Source: Pumilibacter muris (GTDB lineage: Bacteria > Bacillota > Clostridia > Christensenellales > Pumilibacteraceae). Taken from it: a stretch of DNA of 64,000 nucleotides. The DNA is taken from NCBI RefSeq assembly GCF_943193045.1, contig NZ_CALPCN010000004.1, positions 156,727-220,726 on the forward strand, given 5' to 3'. Position numbers and translations under genes: made by a program. Positions 39,555 through 49,257 of the stretch are shown one piece after another. Under the pieces are notes generated by a model that was not told the DNA's origin, ran no database searches, and saw nothing but the letters and a program-made list of their open reading frames with translations. Position 1 is the first letter of the stretch, and each line of letters begins with the position of its first letter.

Positions 39555-41966
39555 ATGCAACAAAACTATTTGTATCCGTTTTTGTGGATAACGGGTGAAA
39601 GTACCGAAAATTTGGCGGAAGAAATCGACGCGATTTACGAGAGCGGCGCGCGCGGATTTTGCGTTGAGAGCCGCACGTGCGCGGACTTTTGCGGCGAAAA
39701 ATGGTGGCGCATAATGGACGCCGTGCTATATGAGGCGAAAGCGCGCGGCATGCAAGTGTGGCTACTGGACGATAAGCATTATCCCACAGGCTACGCTAAC
39801 GATGCCATAAAATATAAAGAACCCGATTTGCGACCGTGGCGGGTTAAGTGCGAGTTTGCGGATTTGGAAGGCGAGACGGGCGAGATATCGCTATTACTCA
39901 ATTCCGAAAGCGATACTTTAACCCAAGACGAAATACTCGGCGTTTTTGCCGTGAAAAAGCGCGGCGACAAAGCGGAAATTACAGCCGACCTATCCGAGCG
40001 CGTAGAGGACGACTTTTTGCGTTTTACTTATAACGGAAAACCCATGCGCATTTGCACCGTAAAAAAGACGCGTGGCGGCGCGGAATCCGCAAATAATCCG
40101 TACTATTTGGATTTGCTCAATCCCGATTCCGTCGATGTTCTTATCCGCGAAGTATACGAGCCGCATTACAACAGATATGTGGCAAGCGGAAAATACGCCG
40201 GCACTTTCTGCGGATTTTTCTCCGACGAACCGCGCTTTGCCAACGGTTACAATTTCGACGGCTTATGCGCTCGCAACGCCTATCATAGCACGCTTGGCGT
40301 AGAGGGCATGGCGTACCCGTGGAACGACGAACTGCTTACACCGTCCGTTTGTCTTTGCGAGGAGCGTGGCGACGCGGCGGTCTCCTACGATAGAACCGTA
40401 TTTTGCCCGCGCGAATTGCTTTCCCTGTGGTACAACACGGGCGAGAACACGCCCGCCGTTCGCATCGCCTACATGAACGCAATCACTCTCGAGTACGGCA
40501 AAAACTTTTCGGGGCGGCTCTCCGAATGGTGCCACGCGCGCAATCTCACGTATTGCGGACACATTATAGAGGACATGGGTGCGCATGCGCGACTGGGGTG
40601 CAGTGCGGGGCATTACTTCCGCAGTCAGACGGGCGCAGACTACGCCGCCATAGACGTGGTGTTGCACCAAATAAAACCGTATTACACCAAACCGCATTTT
40701 GCGCCTGTTGCGGGCGGCTATGCCGATCCCGAATTTTTCGATAATACGCTTGCCAAGCTCGCGTCGAGTTGCGCAAGGCTGTATCCCGAAAAGAAAGGCA
40801 AGGCTTTGTGCGAAATTTTCGGTGCGTACGGTTGGGGCGAGAACATAAACGAAATGCTATACTTAGTCAATCATATGCTTGTGCGCGGAGTTAATTCGTT
40901 TATTCCGCACGCCTATTCGCAGTCGTTCCCCAACGCCGATTGCCCGCCGCACTTCGGTAAATCCACGTACTTATTCGGCGGGTACAAACTCGTGATGCAG
41001 TACATGCAAAACATGTGTGAGATTTTAGAGCATGAAAAAGCGGACATAAAAGTCGCAATTCTCTATCACGCCGAAGCGGAATGGAGCGGCAAAAAGTATA
41101 TGCCGGTAGATACCGTTGCTGCGGCATTGGCGGAAAAGCAAATCGACTATGATATATTGCCAAACGATAAACTTGGGTTGGCGAAGAATTACGAATATAT
41201 CATCGTGCCGTACGCCGAATATCTTTCCGAAGAAGCCGAACGCAAGTTACAAGCCGTAACCGAAGCAAAAGTGTTGCGATTAAAAAGCATGAGCAGGGCG
41301 GAATTAAACGCAATCGTAAACAATCTGCCGAAAACGCTACGCATAAACGGCGCGGGTGCAAAAAGAGTGCGGGTTATGAAATTTGCGGGCAAAGAAAAAT
41401 ACTTTTTGCACAACGAGGGGAACAAAACGGCGAATTTGCAAATTGTATTTGCGGGTGGGTTCTGCAAAGTATCCAAGTTGCTGAACGATGCGGAAGAATT
41501 TTTACCCGTAGAGAACGGCAAAGTACGACTGCGTTTACGCACCGGTCAAGCGGCGATATTGGAAAGCGCGCAAGAAAACGAAGCGAAGAACGAGCGAACC
41601 CGAAAGCAAAATCTTCCGTTTATAAAGACAGCCGAAGACGAAAAGAGCGTAACTTATTCGGCTTGCGCAAATTTGTGTGACGGCGACGAATTACTATTCG
41701 AATATGCGGGCGAATGGGCGCGCATTACAGTAGGCGGCAAAGCGTTTGACAGTATCGGCGGCGTTGACCGCATTGCAATAGATTCGCTTGCTAAGGCGAG
41801 CGAAGTCGAGAAATCTCGAATCACCGTCACGCTTTTCAAAAATCTTACCGAACAAATGCGCGACGATTTCAGCAAGTGGAGCATTTTGCGCCCTGCCGAA
41901 TTGAAAGCGATACAAATTATAGCTAACAGGAGCGAAACAACATGTACGAAAAAATGCAAGCCGTAG
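39555..41966 (+). CDS. GH106-like glycoside hydrolase, probable alpha-L-rhamnosidase
   Basis: From ATG 39555 the 803-residue intracellular enzyme resembles the GH106 alpha-L-rhamnosidase group: ARGMQVWLLDDKHYPTGYAND (about 73-93) parallels the family's DD-x-YPSG region, and FSDEPRF (about 221-227) may carry a catalytic carboxylate. There is no signal peptide. Its last 25 bases overlap the GH127 gene, so translation is coupled. The start at GTG 39492 has no ribosome site. The family assignment is moderate; beta-galactosidase-like GH2-related groups also carry similar motifs. Confidence 0.65.
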   Translation: MQQNYLYPFLWITGESTENLAEEIDAIYESGARGFCVESRTCADFCGEKWWRIMDAVLYEAKARGMQVWLLDDKHYPTGYANDAIKYKEPDLRPWRVKCEFADLEGETGEISLLLNSESDTLTQDEILGVFAVKKRGDKAEITADLSERVEDDFLRFTYNGKPMRICTVKKTRGGAESANNPYYLDLLNPDSVDVLIREVYEPHYNRYVASGKYAGTFCGFFSDEPRFANGYNFDGLCARNAYHSTLGVEGMAYPWNDELLTPSVCLCEERGDAAVSYDRTVFCPRELLSLWYNTGENTPAVRIAYMNAITLEYGKNFSGRLSEWCHARNLTYCGHIIEDMGAHARLGCSAGHYFRSQTGADYAAIDVVLHQIKPYYTKPHFAPVAGGYADPEFFDNTLAKLASSCARLYPEKKGKALCEIFGAYGWGENINEMLYLVNHMLVRGVNSFIPHAYSQSFPNADCPPHFGKSTYLFGGYKLVMQYMQNMCEILEHEKADIKVAILYHAEAEWSGKKYMPVDTVAAALAEKQIDYDILPNDKLGLAKNYEYIIVPYAEYLSEEAERKLQAVTEAKVLRLKSMSRAELNAIVNNLPKTLRINGAGAKRVRVMKFAGKEKYFLHNEGNKTANLQIVFAGGFCKVSKLLNDAEEFLPVENGKVRLRLRTGQAAILESAQENEAKNERTRKQNLPFIKTAEDEKSVTYSACANLCDGDELLFEYAGEWARITVGGKAFDSIGGVDRIAIDSLAKASEVEKSRITVTLFKNLTEQMRDDFSKWSILRPAELKAIQIIANRSETTCTKKCKP

Positions 41967-43876
41967 ATTTGGGCGCAATCAAGCCGCAAGGTTGGGTAAA
42001 AGAATTTTTGGCAACGCAGGCGAACGGCTTGACGGGCAAATTGCAACACACGGGATATCCGTATTCCATAGCGTTTTGGAAAGGCGAAACGCGTGGTGAC
42101 GAAACGCCGCCGTGGGAAGTGTTCGAGCAAACGGCGTATAGACTCGACGGCATGTATGCGTGCGGCGCGCTTATAGGCAGAGAGAATTTGTGTGCGTATG
42201 CCGACGAGAGTTTTGACTATGCGCTGTCGCATATCGCGCCCGACGGGTTTATCGGTTCGGAATACTTGCGCGAAACGAGCGGGTGGCACCGTTGGCCGCA
42301 AGTAGTTTTCTTTCGCGCGCTTATAGCCAAATACGAATACACGCACGACGAAAAAATCGTGCAAGCATTGCACGATTTTTACATAAAAGGCGATTACGAT
42401 TATTCTATAAAGCGTGAATTCTTGCATATAGAAATCATGCTGTGGGTGTACGGTAAAACGGGCGACAAAAGACTACTCGATTTGGCGAAAAAGACGTACG
42501 AAGATTACAACAAAAATTGCCGAGACGACAACAGCGAAAAAGTAATGCTGTCGGATAAAAAGCCGTATGTGCACGGAGTGACGCACGACGAAACGGCGAA
42601 AATCGGCGCGATTTTGTATATGTATACTGGCGAAGAAAAGTATTTGCGCGTGTCGGTACATGCATTTGAAAAGCTCGATAAAATGTTTATGTTGCCCGAC
42701 GGCGGACATTGCAGTAATGAATTCATGATAGCAAACGACAGCTACCAAAGCCACGAAACTTGCACGATAAGCGATTATACCTGGGCGTTGTATTATCTTT
42801 TAATGGCAACGGGCGACGTGAAATACGCGGATAAAATAGAAAAATGCATTTTCAATGCGGGCATCGGCGCGGTGAAAGAAGATTTTTCGGCGGTGCAGTA
42901 TTTTTCGTGTCCCAATCAGGTGCTTGCCACGCAAAGTAGCAACCACAACGTGTTCTTTTGCGGAGAACAGTGGATGGGATATAATTCCAAACATTTCACG
43001 GACTGTTGCGTAGGCAATGCCAACCGTTTTATGCCAAACTTTGCGCGCCGCCTATGGATGCGCAATGAAAGCGAGATATATGCAACGCTGTATTCGCCGA
43101 ACGTATATTCGTTTGAACAGAATGGCGCAAACGTGCAAATCGATGAAAAAACGAATTATCCGTTCGAAGATACCGTAGCGTTTGCGATTCATACCGACAA
43201 AGCGGTAAAATTTGCGCTTAACTTACGTATTCCCGTGTGGAGCGACGGCGCGACCGTAACGGTAAACGGCAAAGAACAGAAGATAAAACAGTCGGGTGTA
43301 TTTTACCGCATAGAGCGCGAATTTGCGGACGGCGACGAAATCGTACTTACCTTACAGCCTAAAATCGAAGCGCAAAAATCGTCGGACGGCGGCGTGTATT
43401 TTACGCGTGGCGCGCTCGTGTTTGCACTCGGTCTTGCGTATAAAGAGGAGAAAGTTCCCGCGCCCGGCGGCGATGGAACGCTATGCAACTACAATCTTAC
43501 GACGGACGAGGCGTGGAACTACGGCATAGACGAAAGCGAATGTACGGCAACGGAAGTGCGCCTTGTGCGGCGAGACACGCATGCGCCAAATCCGTGGACG
43601 CTTGAAAGTGTGCCTTTGCACCTTACCGTGCCGGCGTACCGTTTGGCAGATTGGCAACTTTTGCACAAGACCGAAGTGACGCAGTGCACTGGTTTGTACG
43701 CAAAAGAATACCGGCAAAAGACGGGCGATTTCACGTTCACGCCGCCGTTGCCCGAAAAAATCTCCGAAAGCGATGTCGGAGAAAAAGAAACGATATCTCT
43801 CATTCCTATGGGTGCGGCGAAACTTCGCGTTACCGTGTTTCCCCGCATTGAAACGGTAAAAAGAGGAACGGTATGA
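41942..43876 (+). CDS. GH127 beta-L-arabinofuranosidase-like enzyme
   Basis: The 644-residue enzyme is a DUF1680/GH127 member. The zinc and nucleophile site is preserved: E272 and C274 in SHETC, and C355-C356 in TDCCVGN, the pattern of the HypBA1-type active site, with E260 a candidate acid/base. An alpha/alpha barrel (about 1-390) is followed by beta-sandwich domains. It removes terminal beta-L-arabinofuranose from arabino-oligosaccharides in the cytosol. It overlaps its neighbours by 25 bp and 4 bp. Confidence 0.85.
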   Translation: MYEKMQAVDLGAIKPQGWVKEFLATQANGLTGKLQHTGYPYSIAFWKGETRGDETPPWEVFEQTAYRLDGMYACGALIGRENLCAYADESFDYALSHIAPDGFIGSEYLRETSGWHRWPQVVFFRALIAKYEYTHDEKIVQALHDFYIKGDYDYSIKREFLHIEIMLWVYGKTGDKRLLDLAKKTYEDYNKNCRDDNSEKVMLSDKKPYVHGVTHDETAKIGAILYMYTGEEKYLRVSVHAFEKLDKMFMLPDGGHCSNEFMIANDSYQSHETCTISDYTWALYYLLMATGDVKYADKIEKCIFNAGIGAVKEDFSAVQYFSCPNQVLATQSSNHNVFFCGEQWMGYNSKHFTDCCVGNANRFMPNFARRLWMRNESEIYATLYSPNVYSFEQNGANVQIDEKTNYPFEDTVAFAIHTDKAVKFALNLRIPVWSDGATVTVNGKEQKIKQSGVFYRIEREFADGDEIVLTLQPKIEAQKSSDGGVYFTRGALVFALGLAYKEEKVPAPGGDGTLCNYNLTTDEAWNYGIDESECTATEVRLVRRDTHAPNPWTLESVPLHLTVPAYRLADWQLLHKTEVTQCTGLYAKEYRQKTGDFTFTPPLPEKISESDVGEKETISLIPMGAAKLRVTVFPRIETVKRGTV

Positions 43877-45066
43877 CGGTACAAGAATATATACGTGAGA
43901 AAATGCCGCTTACTCTGCGACTTAACGTAAAGGACAATGATACACTTTTCGGTTTGCCGTATCCGTACACCGTGCCGTGCGCGGAACATTGTTTTAACGA
44001 GCTGTATTACTGGGATACATACTTTACAAACAAGGCGTTGTTTGCGCTCGGGCAAACAGAACAGACAGCAAACAATGTTAAAAATATTTTGTATCTTATA
44101 GAGCGGTTCGGCTATATGCCCAACGGCAGTCGCGCATATTTCTTAAAGCGCAGTCAGCCGCCGTATGCCGCGCTGATGGCAGACGACGTTTATAAAGCAA
44201 CGGGAGATTTGTCTTTTCTTAAAACCGCATTTGTAACACTGAAAAAAGAGTATGAGTTTTGGATGACAAAACGAGTTTCGGAAAACGGACTCAATCATTA
44301 CGATTGCGAAGAAGACGATGAAAGTTGCGCCGAATTTTATAACGGTTGCGTAGCGGAGCGCGTGGGAAAAGACGAAAAACGCGACCCGAAAGAAGCAGGC
44401 AGACATTACTTTGCCGAAGCGGAAAGCGGTTGGGATTTTAATCCGCGATTTAGCGGCTATTGCGCCGAGTATAATGCCGTAGACCTAAACAGTAATTTGT
44501 ATCTATACGAAAAACTGTTCGCAGAATATGAGGTATTGCTCGGCGAGGGTGACGGCAAAGAGTGGACAGCGAAAGCAAAATCACGTGCCGAAAAGATGAA
44601 CGAACTAATGTGGAATAGTGCGTCGGGCGTGTACAAGGACTATAACTACAAAACGGGAGAACTGTCGGGCATTATAAGCGCGGCGAGTTTTCAGCCGTAT
44701 TTTGTAGACCTTGCAACCGAACAACAAAAGAGCGGTTTGTTAAAGTTATTGCAGGCGTTAGAAAGCGATTGGGGCATATTTACCACCGAAAAGGTAGAGA
44801 AAAAGTATCAATGGGCGTACCCGAACATTTGGGCGCCGTGTCAGTATATTGCGGTAGAAGGGTTACGTCGTTATGGTTATGCGGAAGAAGCGGAACGCAT
44901 TGCAAAAAAGTATATCGCGTTACTTGAAAAGAATTTTGCCGCACACGGCAAACTGTTTGAAAAGTATAACGGGGTTACGGGCAACATCGACGCCGTGTCG
45001 GAATACGGCACGCCCGAAATGCTCGGCTGGACTGCGGGCGTATATTGCGCATTGTCAAATTTGTAA
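43873..45066 (+). CDS. GH37 (trehalase-like) glycosidase
   Basis: The 397-residue enzyme has GH37-type signature elements: NELYYWDTYFTNKALFALG (about 43-61), ESGWDFNPRF (about 184-193), YPNIWAPCQYIA (about 315-326) and FEKYNG near the end. It is shorter than classical trehalases of about 550 residues. There is no signal peptide. Within a plant-glycan operon it may act on another disaccharide, so trehalase specificity is not assured. Its start overlaps the GH127 stop by four bases. Confidence 0.75.
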   Translation: MTVQEYIREKMPLTLRLNVKDNDTLFGLPYPYTVPCAEHCFNELYYWDTYFTNKALFALGQTEQTANNVKNILYLIERFGYMPNGSRAYFLKRSQPPYAALMADDVYKATGDLSFLKTAFVTLKKEYEFWMTKRVSENGLNHYDCEEDDESCAEFYNGCVAERVGKDEKRDPKEAGRHYFAEAESGWDFNPRFSGYCAEYNAVDLNSNLYLYEKLFAEYEVLLGEGDGKEWTAKAKSRAEKMNELMWNSASGVYKDYNYKTGELSGIISAASFQPYFVDLATEQQKSGLLKLLQALESDWGIFTTEKVEKKYQWAYPNIWAPCQYIAVEGLRRYGYAEEAERIAKKYIALLEKNFAAHGKLFEKYNGVTGNIDAVSEYGTPEMLGWTAGVYCALSNL

Positions 45067-45101
45067 AGATTAAAATAATAGCTTATAGGAAATAAAGAAA
45101 T

Positions 45102-46373
45102 ATGGAAAAGAAAATCACGGTATCAATATTGGGTACGGGGCATCGCGGCGCGGATGCGTACGGAAAAATTATGGCGACTATGCCCGACAAGTATCAAATC
45201 GTAGCTTTATGCGATTTAGACCGCTAAAAACTGAATAAGTATAAAAAGTTATTTGGAGTGTCAGACGAAAACGTCTATGATAACGACGATGCGTTTTTCG
45301 AGAAAAAGCGTAGTGATTTGCTCGTGATTGCAACGGGCGATGATTCGCACGTGGCAATGGCAAAACGCGCCATTCCGCTCGGCTATAAAATCCTACTCGA
45401 AAAACCCATTTCGGACAAACTCGACGAACTCATCGAACTTAGGGAACTTGCTAAAAAATACAATTCGTTCGTTATGGTTTGTCACGTGCTGCGTTATACA
45501 TGGGCAAATCGCACCATTATGGAAGTATTGCGAAGCGGGCGACTCGGCAAGCTAATTCACATAGATCATACCGAGCAAATCGCGTATTGGCACTTTGCGC
45601 ACAGTTATACGCGCGGGAATTGGCGCAATACCGCGTTTTCCGCACCTATGATTATGGCAAAGAGTTGTCACGATTTGGATTTGTTGCAACAGTATGCCGG
45701 CTCTAAGTGCGAAAGTCTTTCGTCGGTGGGTGACCTTACATGGTTTAAGCGTGAGAACGCGCCCGAGGGGTGCGCCGACCGTTGCGTGAACTGCAAGTAT
45801 ATCGAAAGCTGTGCGTACAGCGCAAAGTATAGGTATTTAGACTTGTGGAAGGCGGAAAACAAGCTGCAATGTTGGCCGTACGACGTTTTGAGCATAGAAA
45901 CGCTTACCGAAGAAGTTCTTGAAAAAGCGATAAAAGAGGGACCGTACGGGCGTTGCGTGTACCGTTGCGACAACAACGTTGCCGACCATCAGTCAGTGCA
46001 AATGCAATTTGCGAACGGGATAACGGCTACGTTCAACGCTACGGCGTTTACAAAGGGCGGCGGCAGGATTACCGTGTTCCGTTTCAGCGCGGGCGAACTT
46101 TTGTACGAGGAAGAAAAGGGCGCAATCATAGAAAAACCGTTCCGCGGCGAAAATGTTGTACACAATATGAGCGACTTAAAAGACGTAATGGGGCACGGCG
46201 GCGGCGATGACGGAATCGTAAATGCTTTGTATGCCGCACTGTCTGGGGAAAAGAGTGAAGCGGACACGTCGCTGGAAAATTCGATAGAGAGTCACATTAT
46301 GGCGATTGCGGCGGAAGATTCGCGTCTAAACGGCGGCAAACTCGTGCTTTTGAAAGATTATAGATATAATTAA
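45102..46373 (+). pseudogene. Gfo/Idh/MocA oxidoreductase broken by an internal TAA
   Basis: The reading starts at ATG 45102 with a Rossmann motif (VSILGTGHRGADAYGK) and would give about 423 residues, but codon 42 is TAA (45225-45227, after ALCDLDR). The frame then resumes as KLNKYKKLFGVSDENV. The rest has the expected features: EKPISD, HVLRYTWANRTI and a CxxxCxxC-like cysteine pattern (about 228-243). A single substitution, such as CAA or AAA to TAA, would explain it. A truncated product could start at GTG 45258. Other genes here use TAA as a true stop, so codon reassignment is unlikely. Confidence 0.8.
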
Positions 46374-46405
46374 AATTGAAACTAAAAGTAGAGAAGGAAC
46401 AGGTA

Positions 46406-46502
46406 GTGCAAACAATTTGTGATAGTATAAAGAATATGACACTCGAGCAAAAGGCAGCGCAACTCGTGCAAATTCCGTACGTGGACAATAGTCAAGGAAA
46501 TA
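46406..46502 (+). pseudogene. 5' fragment of a GH3 beta-glucosidase-like gene
   Basis: GTG 46406 with AAGGA upstream begins MQTICDSIKN followed by MTLEQKAAQLVQIPYV, the conserved N-terminus of GH3 enzymes. The gene is cut after about 32 codons at the left end of the IS (46503). The downstream remainder is not on the far side of the IS, so it was lost and not simply interrupted. Confidence 0.7.
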
Positions 46503-46575
46503 GACACAAAAAAGAGAAAGAGAGTAGACAAAAAAGTAGATGGAATGTGGCTGAATGCATAACAACTGATGTACA

Positions 46576-47445
46576 TCAGTTGTTATGCAAAGCAAAAAAT
46601 TTTTGCTCGAATTGATTGGGCGTAAGTAAGCCGAGATAGGAATGGGGACGTTTTTGGTTGTAGTAACCGTCAATGTAGGTAAAGACAGAGAGTTTAAGGT
46701 CGTCGAAATTCTTAAAGAAACGTCTATTGGTTTCTTCGAGTTTGAGATACTTGAAGAAACATTCCGCAACGGCATTGTCGTAAGGATGCCCCTTTTTGGA
46801 AAAGGATTGCACGACGTGGCAGTTGTCCAAAACCTTGCGAAACGCCAAAGCGGTATACTGTACGCCTCTGTCGGAATGAAATAGTAAGCCTTGCGGATGC
46901 CCGCGCTTGGAAAAGGCTTCGAAGAAAGTATCTATAACCAATTGCGCATCGGCTTTGGAAGAAAGTTTGTAAGAAATAACTTTCCGAGAAAACAAATCGA
47001 TGATAACGCAAAGATAATAAAAGCGATTTTGTACACGTAAGTACGTAATGTCGCTGCACCACACAAGATTGGGCGCGCTTTGCGTAAAGGCTTGTTTTAA
47101 GATATTATTTGTATCCAAAAGTGGCTGTATATACTTGGATTTGGGTGGTTTGCGGGAAGATAAGCGCGGTAAGTGAAGGCTGTTCATCAGGCGGTACACT
47201 CGACCTATACTGATGAAAACGCAATAGTCACAGCGAAGAAGGTACTGAATTTTGTAGGCGCCGAGCCGCATGTCGTGTTCAGAACAAATTTGCAAGATGT
47301 AAGATTTGATGGTTTGGTTCTCGGAAATACGCGGCGGGATAGCTTTGGAATGGAAATGTTTGTAGTACGTGCTACGGTTAACGCGGAGTACCTTGCAAAG
47401 AAGATTGAGCCGGTGTTGAAAGCGAAGTTGGTGAACGGCGGTCAA
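46576..47445 (-). CDS. IS3-family transposase OrfB (DDE domain)
   Basis: The 289-residue protein has an HTH_21-type N-terminal part and the rve DDE domain with D in WCSDITYL, D in FHSDRGVQY and E in AVAECFFKYLK. The end RPHSYLGLLTPNQFEQ is typical. It starts at TTG 47445 overlapping the orfA stop, so production by ribosomal frameshifting as an OrfAB fusion is usual in this family. The catalytic triad is complete, but OrfA is broken. Confidence 0.88.
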   Translation of the reverse strand: MTAVHQLRFQHRLNLLCKVLRVNRSTYYKHFHSKAIPPRISENQTIKSYILQICSEHDMRLGAYKIQYLLRCDYCVFISIGRVYRLMNSLHLPRLSSRKPPKSKYIQPLLDTNNILKQAFTQSAPNLVWCSDITYLRVQNRFYYLCVIIDLFSRKVISYKLSSKADAQLVIDTFFEAFSKRGHPQGLLFHSDRGVQYTALAFRKVLDNCHVVQSFSKKGHPYDNAVAECFFKYLKLEETNRRFFKNFDDLKLSVFTYIDGYYNQKRPHSYLGLLTPNQFEQKFFALHNN

Positions 47446-47729
47446 TCTCTGTTTGAGTGTGGAGTGAAGATTGCAATCGCTTTTTTTAAGATGAGGTTCT
47501 CCTCTTCGAGCATAGCGTTACGTTTTTGCAGTTCTTTGATCTGTTGAGCGGTGACGACGGTATCTTCATCGATCTTCACTTCGGAAAGATTGCGAACTCA
47601 CTTGGAAAGAGCGCTCATGGATATGCCGTACTCTTTGGAAAGTTGGGACAATGATTTGCCGTTTTGATGTAGTGTGACGATGCTCTTTTTGAACTCGTCG
47701 GTGTGCTTGGGATAGTTGCTGTTTGCCAT
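47442..47729 (-). pseudogene. IS3-family OrfA, nonsense mutation
   Basis: From ATG 47729 the reading gives MANSNYPKHTDEFKKSIVTL and a helix-turn-helix, then TGA at 47600-47598 where SKWVRNLSEV normally has Trp (TGG to TGA). It then continues in frame to the stop at 47442. The HTH and leucine-zipper parts (ELQKRNAMLEEENLIL) are otherwise intact. Confidence 0.75.
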
Positions 47730-47786
47730 TTTTGTTTCTCCTTTTGTGTGTAATTTATTGTATCACTCTTCTCTCTTTTGTGTCTA

Positions 47787-48138
47787 CTTTTTTAGTATAG
47801 CTCCAACCGCCGAAATCGACTCGCCGAAATACGATTGTTTGGAATTTTCCGACGTTACGGCGTTGCATGTGTCGGGCGTTCGCAACGGCAACGAACTGTT
47901 CGTTATGCTTGCGAACAGAAGTGCGGAAGATATTTCGGTTGAGCTTTCGGTTTGCGGGGCTTCTCTTTCGGGAATAGAGGAATACAAACTGATGAAGAGC
48001 AGTTCCGACGCCGCGAACACTTTTTCAAATCTGTATAACGTTGTTCCGCAAGACGTGCGCGCGGAGTGCGGAAAATCGGGGTTGCGTCTGTATGCTCCCG
48101 CCGAATCCTTGCATTTTTTGCGTTTGAATTTGAACTGA
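47787..48138 (+). pseudogene. 3' fragment of an arabinofuranosidase-like hydrolase
   Basis: About 115 residues form a beta domain with LHVSGVRNGNELFVMLANRS and PAESLHFLRLNLN, resembling C-terminal domains of GH51 arabinofuranosidases or of GH30/GH39 enzymes. No start codon or catalytic region precedes it; it emerges from the right end of the IS. It is probably the end of a different gene than the GH3 fragment on the other side. Confidence 0.65.
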
Positions 48139-48240
48139 AATATTTTATTCGCTTGCGAGCAGAGCGCGGAGAGTTATTTTTTTTAATTTTAAGCGACAGT
48201 AGGCGGGCACATAAAATCTTTTGTTTTCGCGTTTACCGTA

Positions 48241-48269
48241 TTGACAAATTTAAAGGCATATGGTAGCAT
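48241..48269 (+). promoter_or_regulatory. promoter upstream of the EFR1 gene
   Basis: TTGACA (48241-48246), 17 bp and TAGCAT (48264-48269). A possible alternative -10 TATAAT overlaps a few bases downstream. The 250 bp before the gene show no other feature except a GC-rich hairpin. Confidence 0.5.
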
Positions 48270-48388
48270 TATAATGCGGTAAAAGTTTTGGCGCGGCATG
48301 CGTTTAAATTTTTAACGCCGCCTATAAAGCCGCGTTTTTATCGGCGGCGGGTGGTTTAAAGCGGTGCAAAAGGGTTTTCGGTGCAATT

Positions 48389-49132
48389 ATGAACGGTATT
48401 TTATATTTCAGTTCTACGGGAAACAGTTTGTATATAGCTCAAAGATTGAGTGAGGAAATAGGCGGAAAAATATGCTACATACCAAAATATTGCGGTAACG
48501 GCGGCGAGTTCGACAGGCTGTTTTTGGTAACTCCCATATATTCTTACGGCATGCCCGCGCATGTTTACGATTTGCTTTTTAAGTTGGATAAAACGAAAGA
48601 ACTCGTCGTAATTCAAAATTACGGCGGAATGTCGGGCAATGCCGATTATTTGGTTTACCGCTATGCGACGGAGTGCGGATTGAATATAAAAGGGGTTTTA
48701 AAACTAAAAATGCCAGAGAATTTTACGCTTACGTTCACCGTGCCCAAATTCTATTTGAACGGAGTGTTGAAAAAAGCGGACGAACGGATAAACCGCATAA
48801 TAGCCAAAATCAAAAACGGAGAATACATAATCCCCAAAAAATGCAAGACGAAAGAAAAAACTTATTTAAAAAATAAAGCGAATTGGCACATAATAGGCGA
48901 ACGTTTTTCCGTTACGGAAAATTGCGTTTTGTGCGGGAAATGCGTTTCGGTGTGCCCTTCGGAAAATATTTCGGTTACCGACGGTAAAATTACGTTCGCC
49001 GGCGGTTGCGTGGCTTGCTTGGGGTGTTACCACCGTTGCCCCGAAAAGGCAATCGTTTATAAAAACAAACGAAAAAAAGACCGTTATATAAACCCGTATG
49101 TTGACGAAAAGCAAATAGGAAAAGATTTGTAA
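48389..49132 (+). CDS. EFR1-family flavodoxin-ferredoxin fusion
   Basis: The 247-residue protein joins a flavodoxin-like domain (about 1-150, FSSTGNSLYIAQRLSEE) to a bacterial ferredoxin domain with two 4Fe-4S motifs (CVLCGKCVSVCP about 187-198 and CVACLGCYHRCP about 213-224). It should carry electrons in the cytosol; its partners are unknown. It has its own promoter at 48241 and no operon neighbours. Confidence 0.85.
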   Translation: MNGILYFSSTGNSLYIAQRLSEEIGGKICYIPKYCGNGGEFDRLFLVTPIYSYGMPAHVYDLLFKLDKTKELVVIQNYGGMSGNADYLVYRYATECGLNIKGVLKLKMPENFTLTFTVPKFYLNGVLKKADERINRIIAKIKNGEYIIPKKCKTKEKTYLKNKANWHIIGERFSVTENCVLCGKCVSVCPSENISVTDGKITFAGGCVACLGCYHRCPEKAIVYKNKRKKDRYINPYVDEKQIGKDL

Positions 49133-49174
49133 AACAAACTCGGCGCAATGTGTGCGGCGCGTGTTTTCCGTTGC

Positions 49175-49203
49175 TTGACGCGCGGCGCATTATATGGTAA
49201 AAT
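49175..49203 (+). promoter_or_regulatory. promoter of the RpiB-family gene
   Basis: TTGACG (49175-49180), 17 bp and TAAAAT (49198-49203), 55 bp before ATG 49258. Confidence 0.65.
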
Positions 49204-49257
49204 AGCATAAAACAAAATTAAATTGTATCAGCGTTAAAAGCGCGAAAGGAGAAAATC

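Larger units (their letters stand above)
46503..47786 (-). mobile_element. IS3-family insertion sequence (about 1.28 kb), defective
   Basis: The ends carry inverted repeats with core TAGACACAAAA (left from 46503; reverse complement at the right end, to 47786). Two overlapping leftward genes, orfA and orfB, fill it. Direct repeats of the target were not found (GAA at the left versus CTT at the right), and the flanking gene pieces belong to different genes, so the IS lies at a deletion junction. orfA has a premature stop, making the copy probably inactive. Confidence 0.8.

Noticed and set aside
45225..45227. Stop-codon reassignment of TAA
   Set aside because: Many other genes in the window end properly at TAA, so the internal TAA is best read as a mutation.
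46503..47786. Simple insertion of the IS into one gene
   Set aside because: No direct target repeat, and the two flanks belong to different genes.
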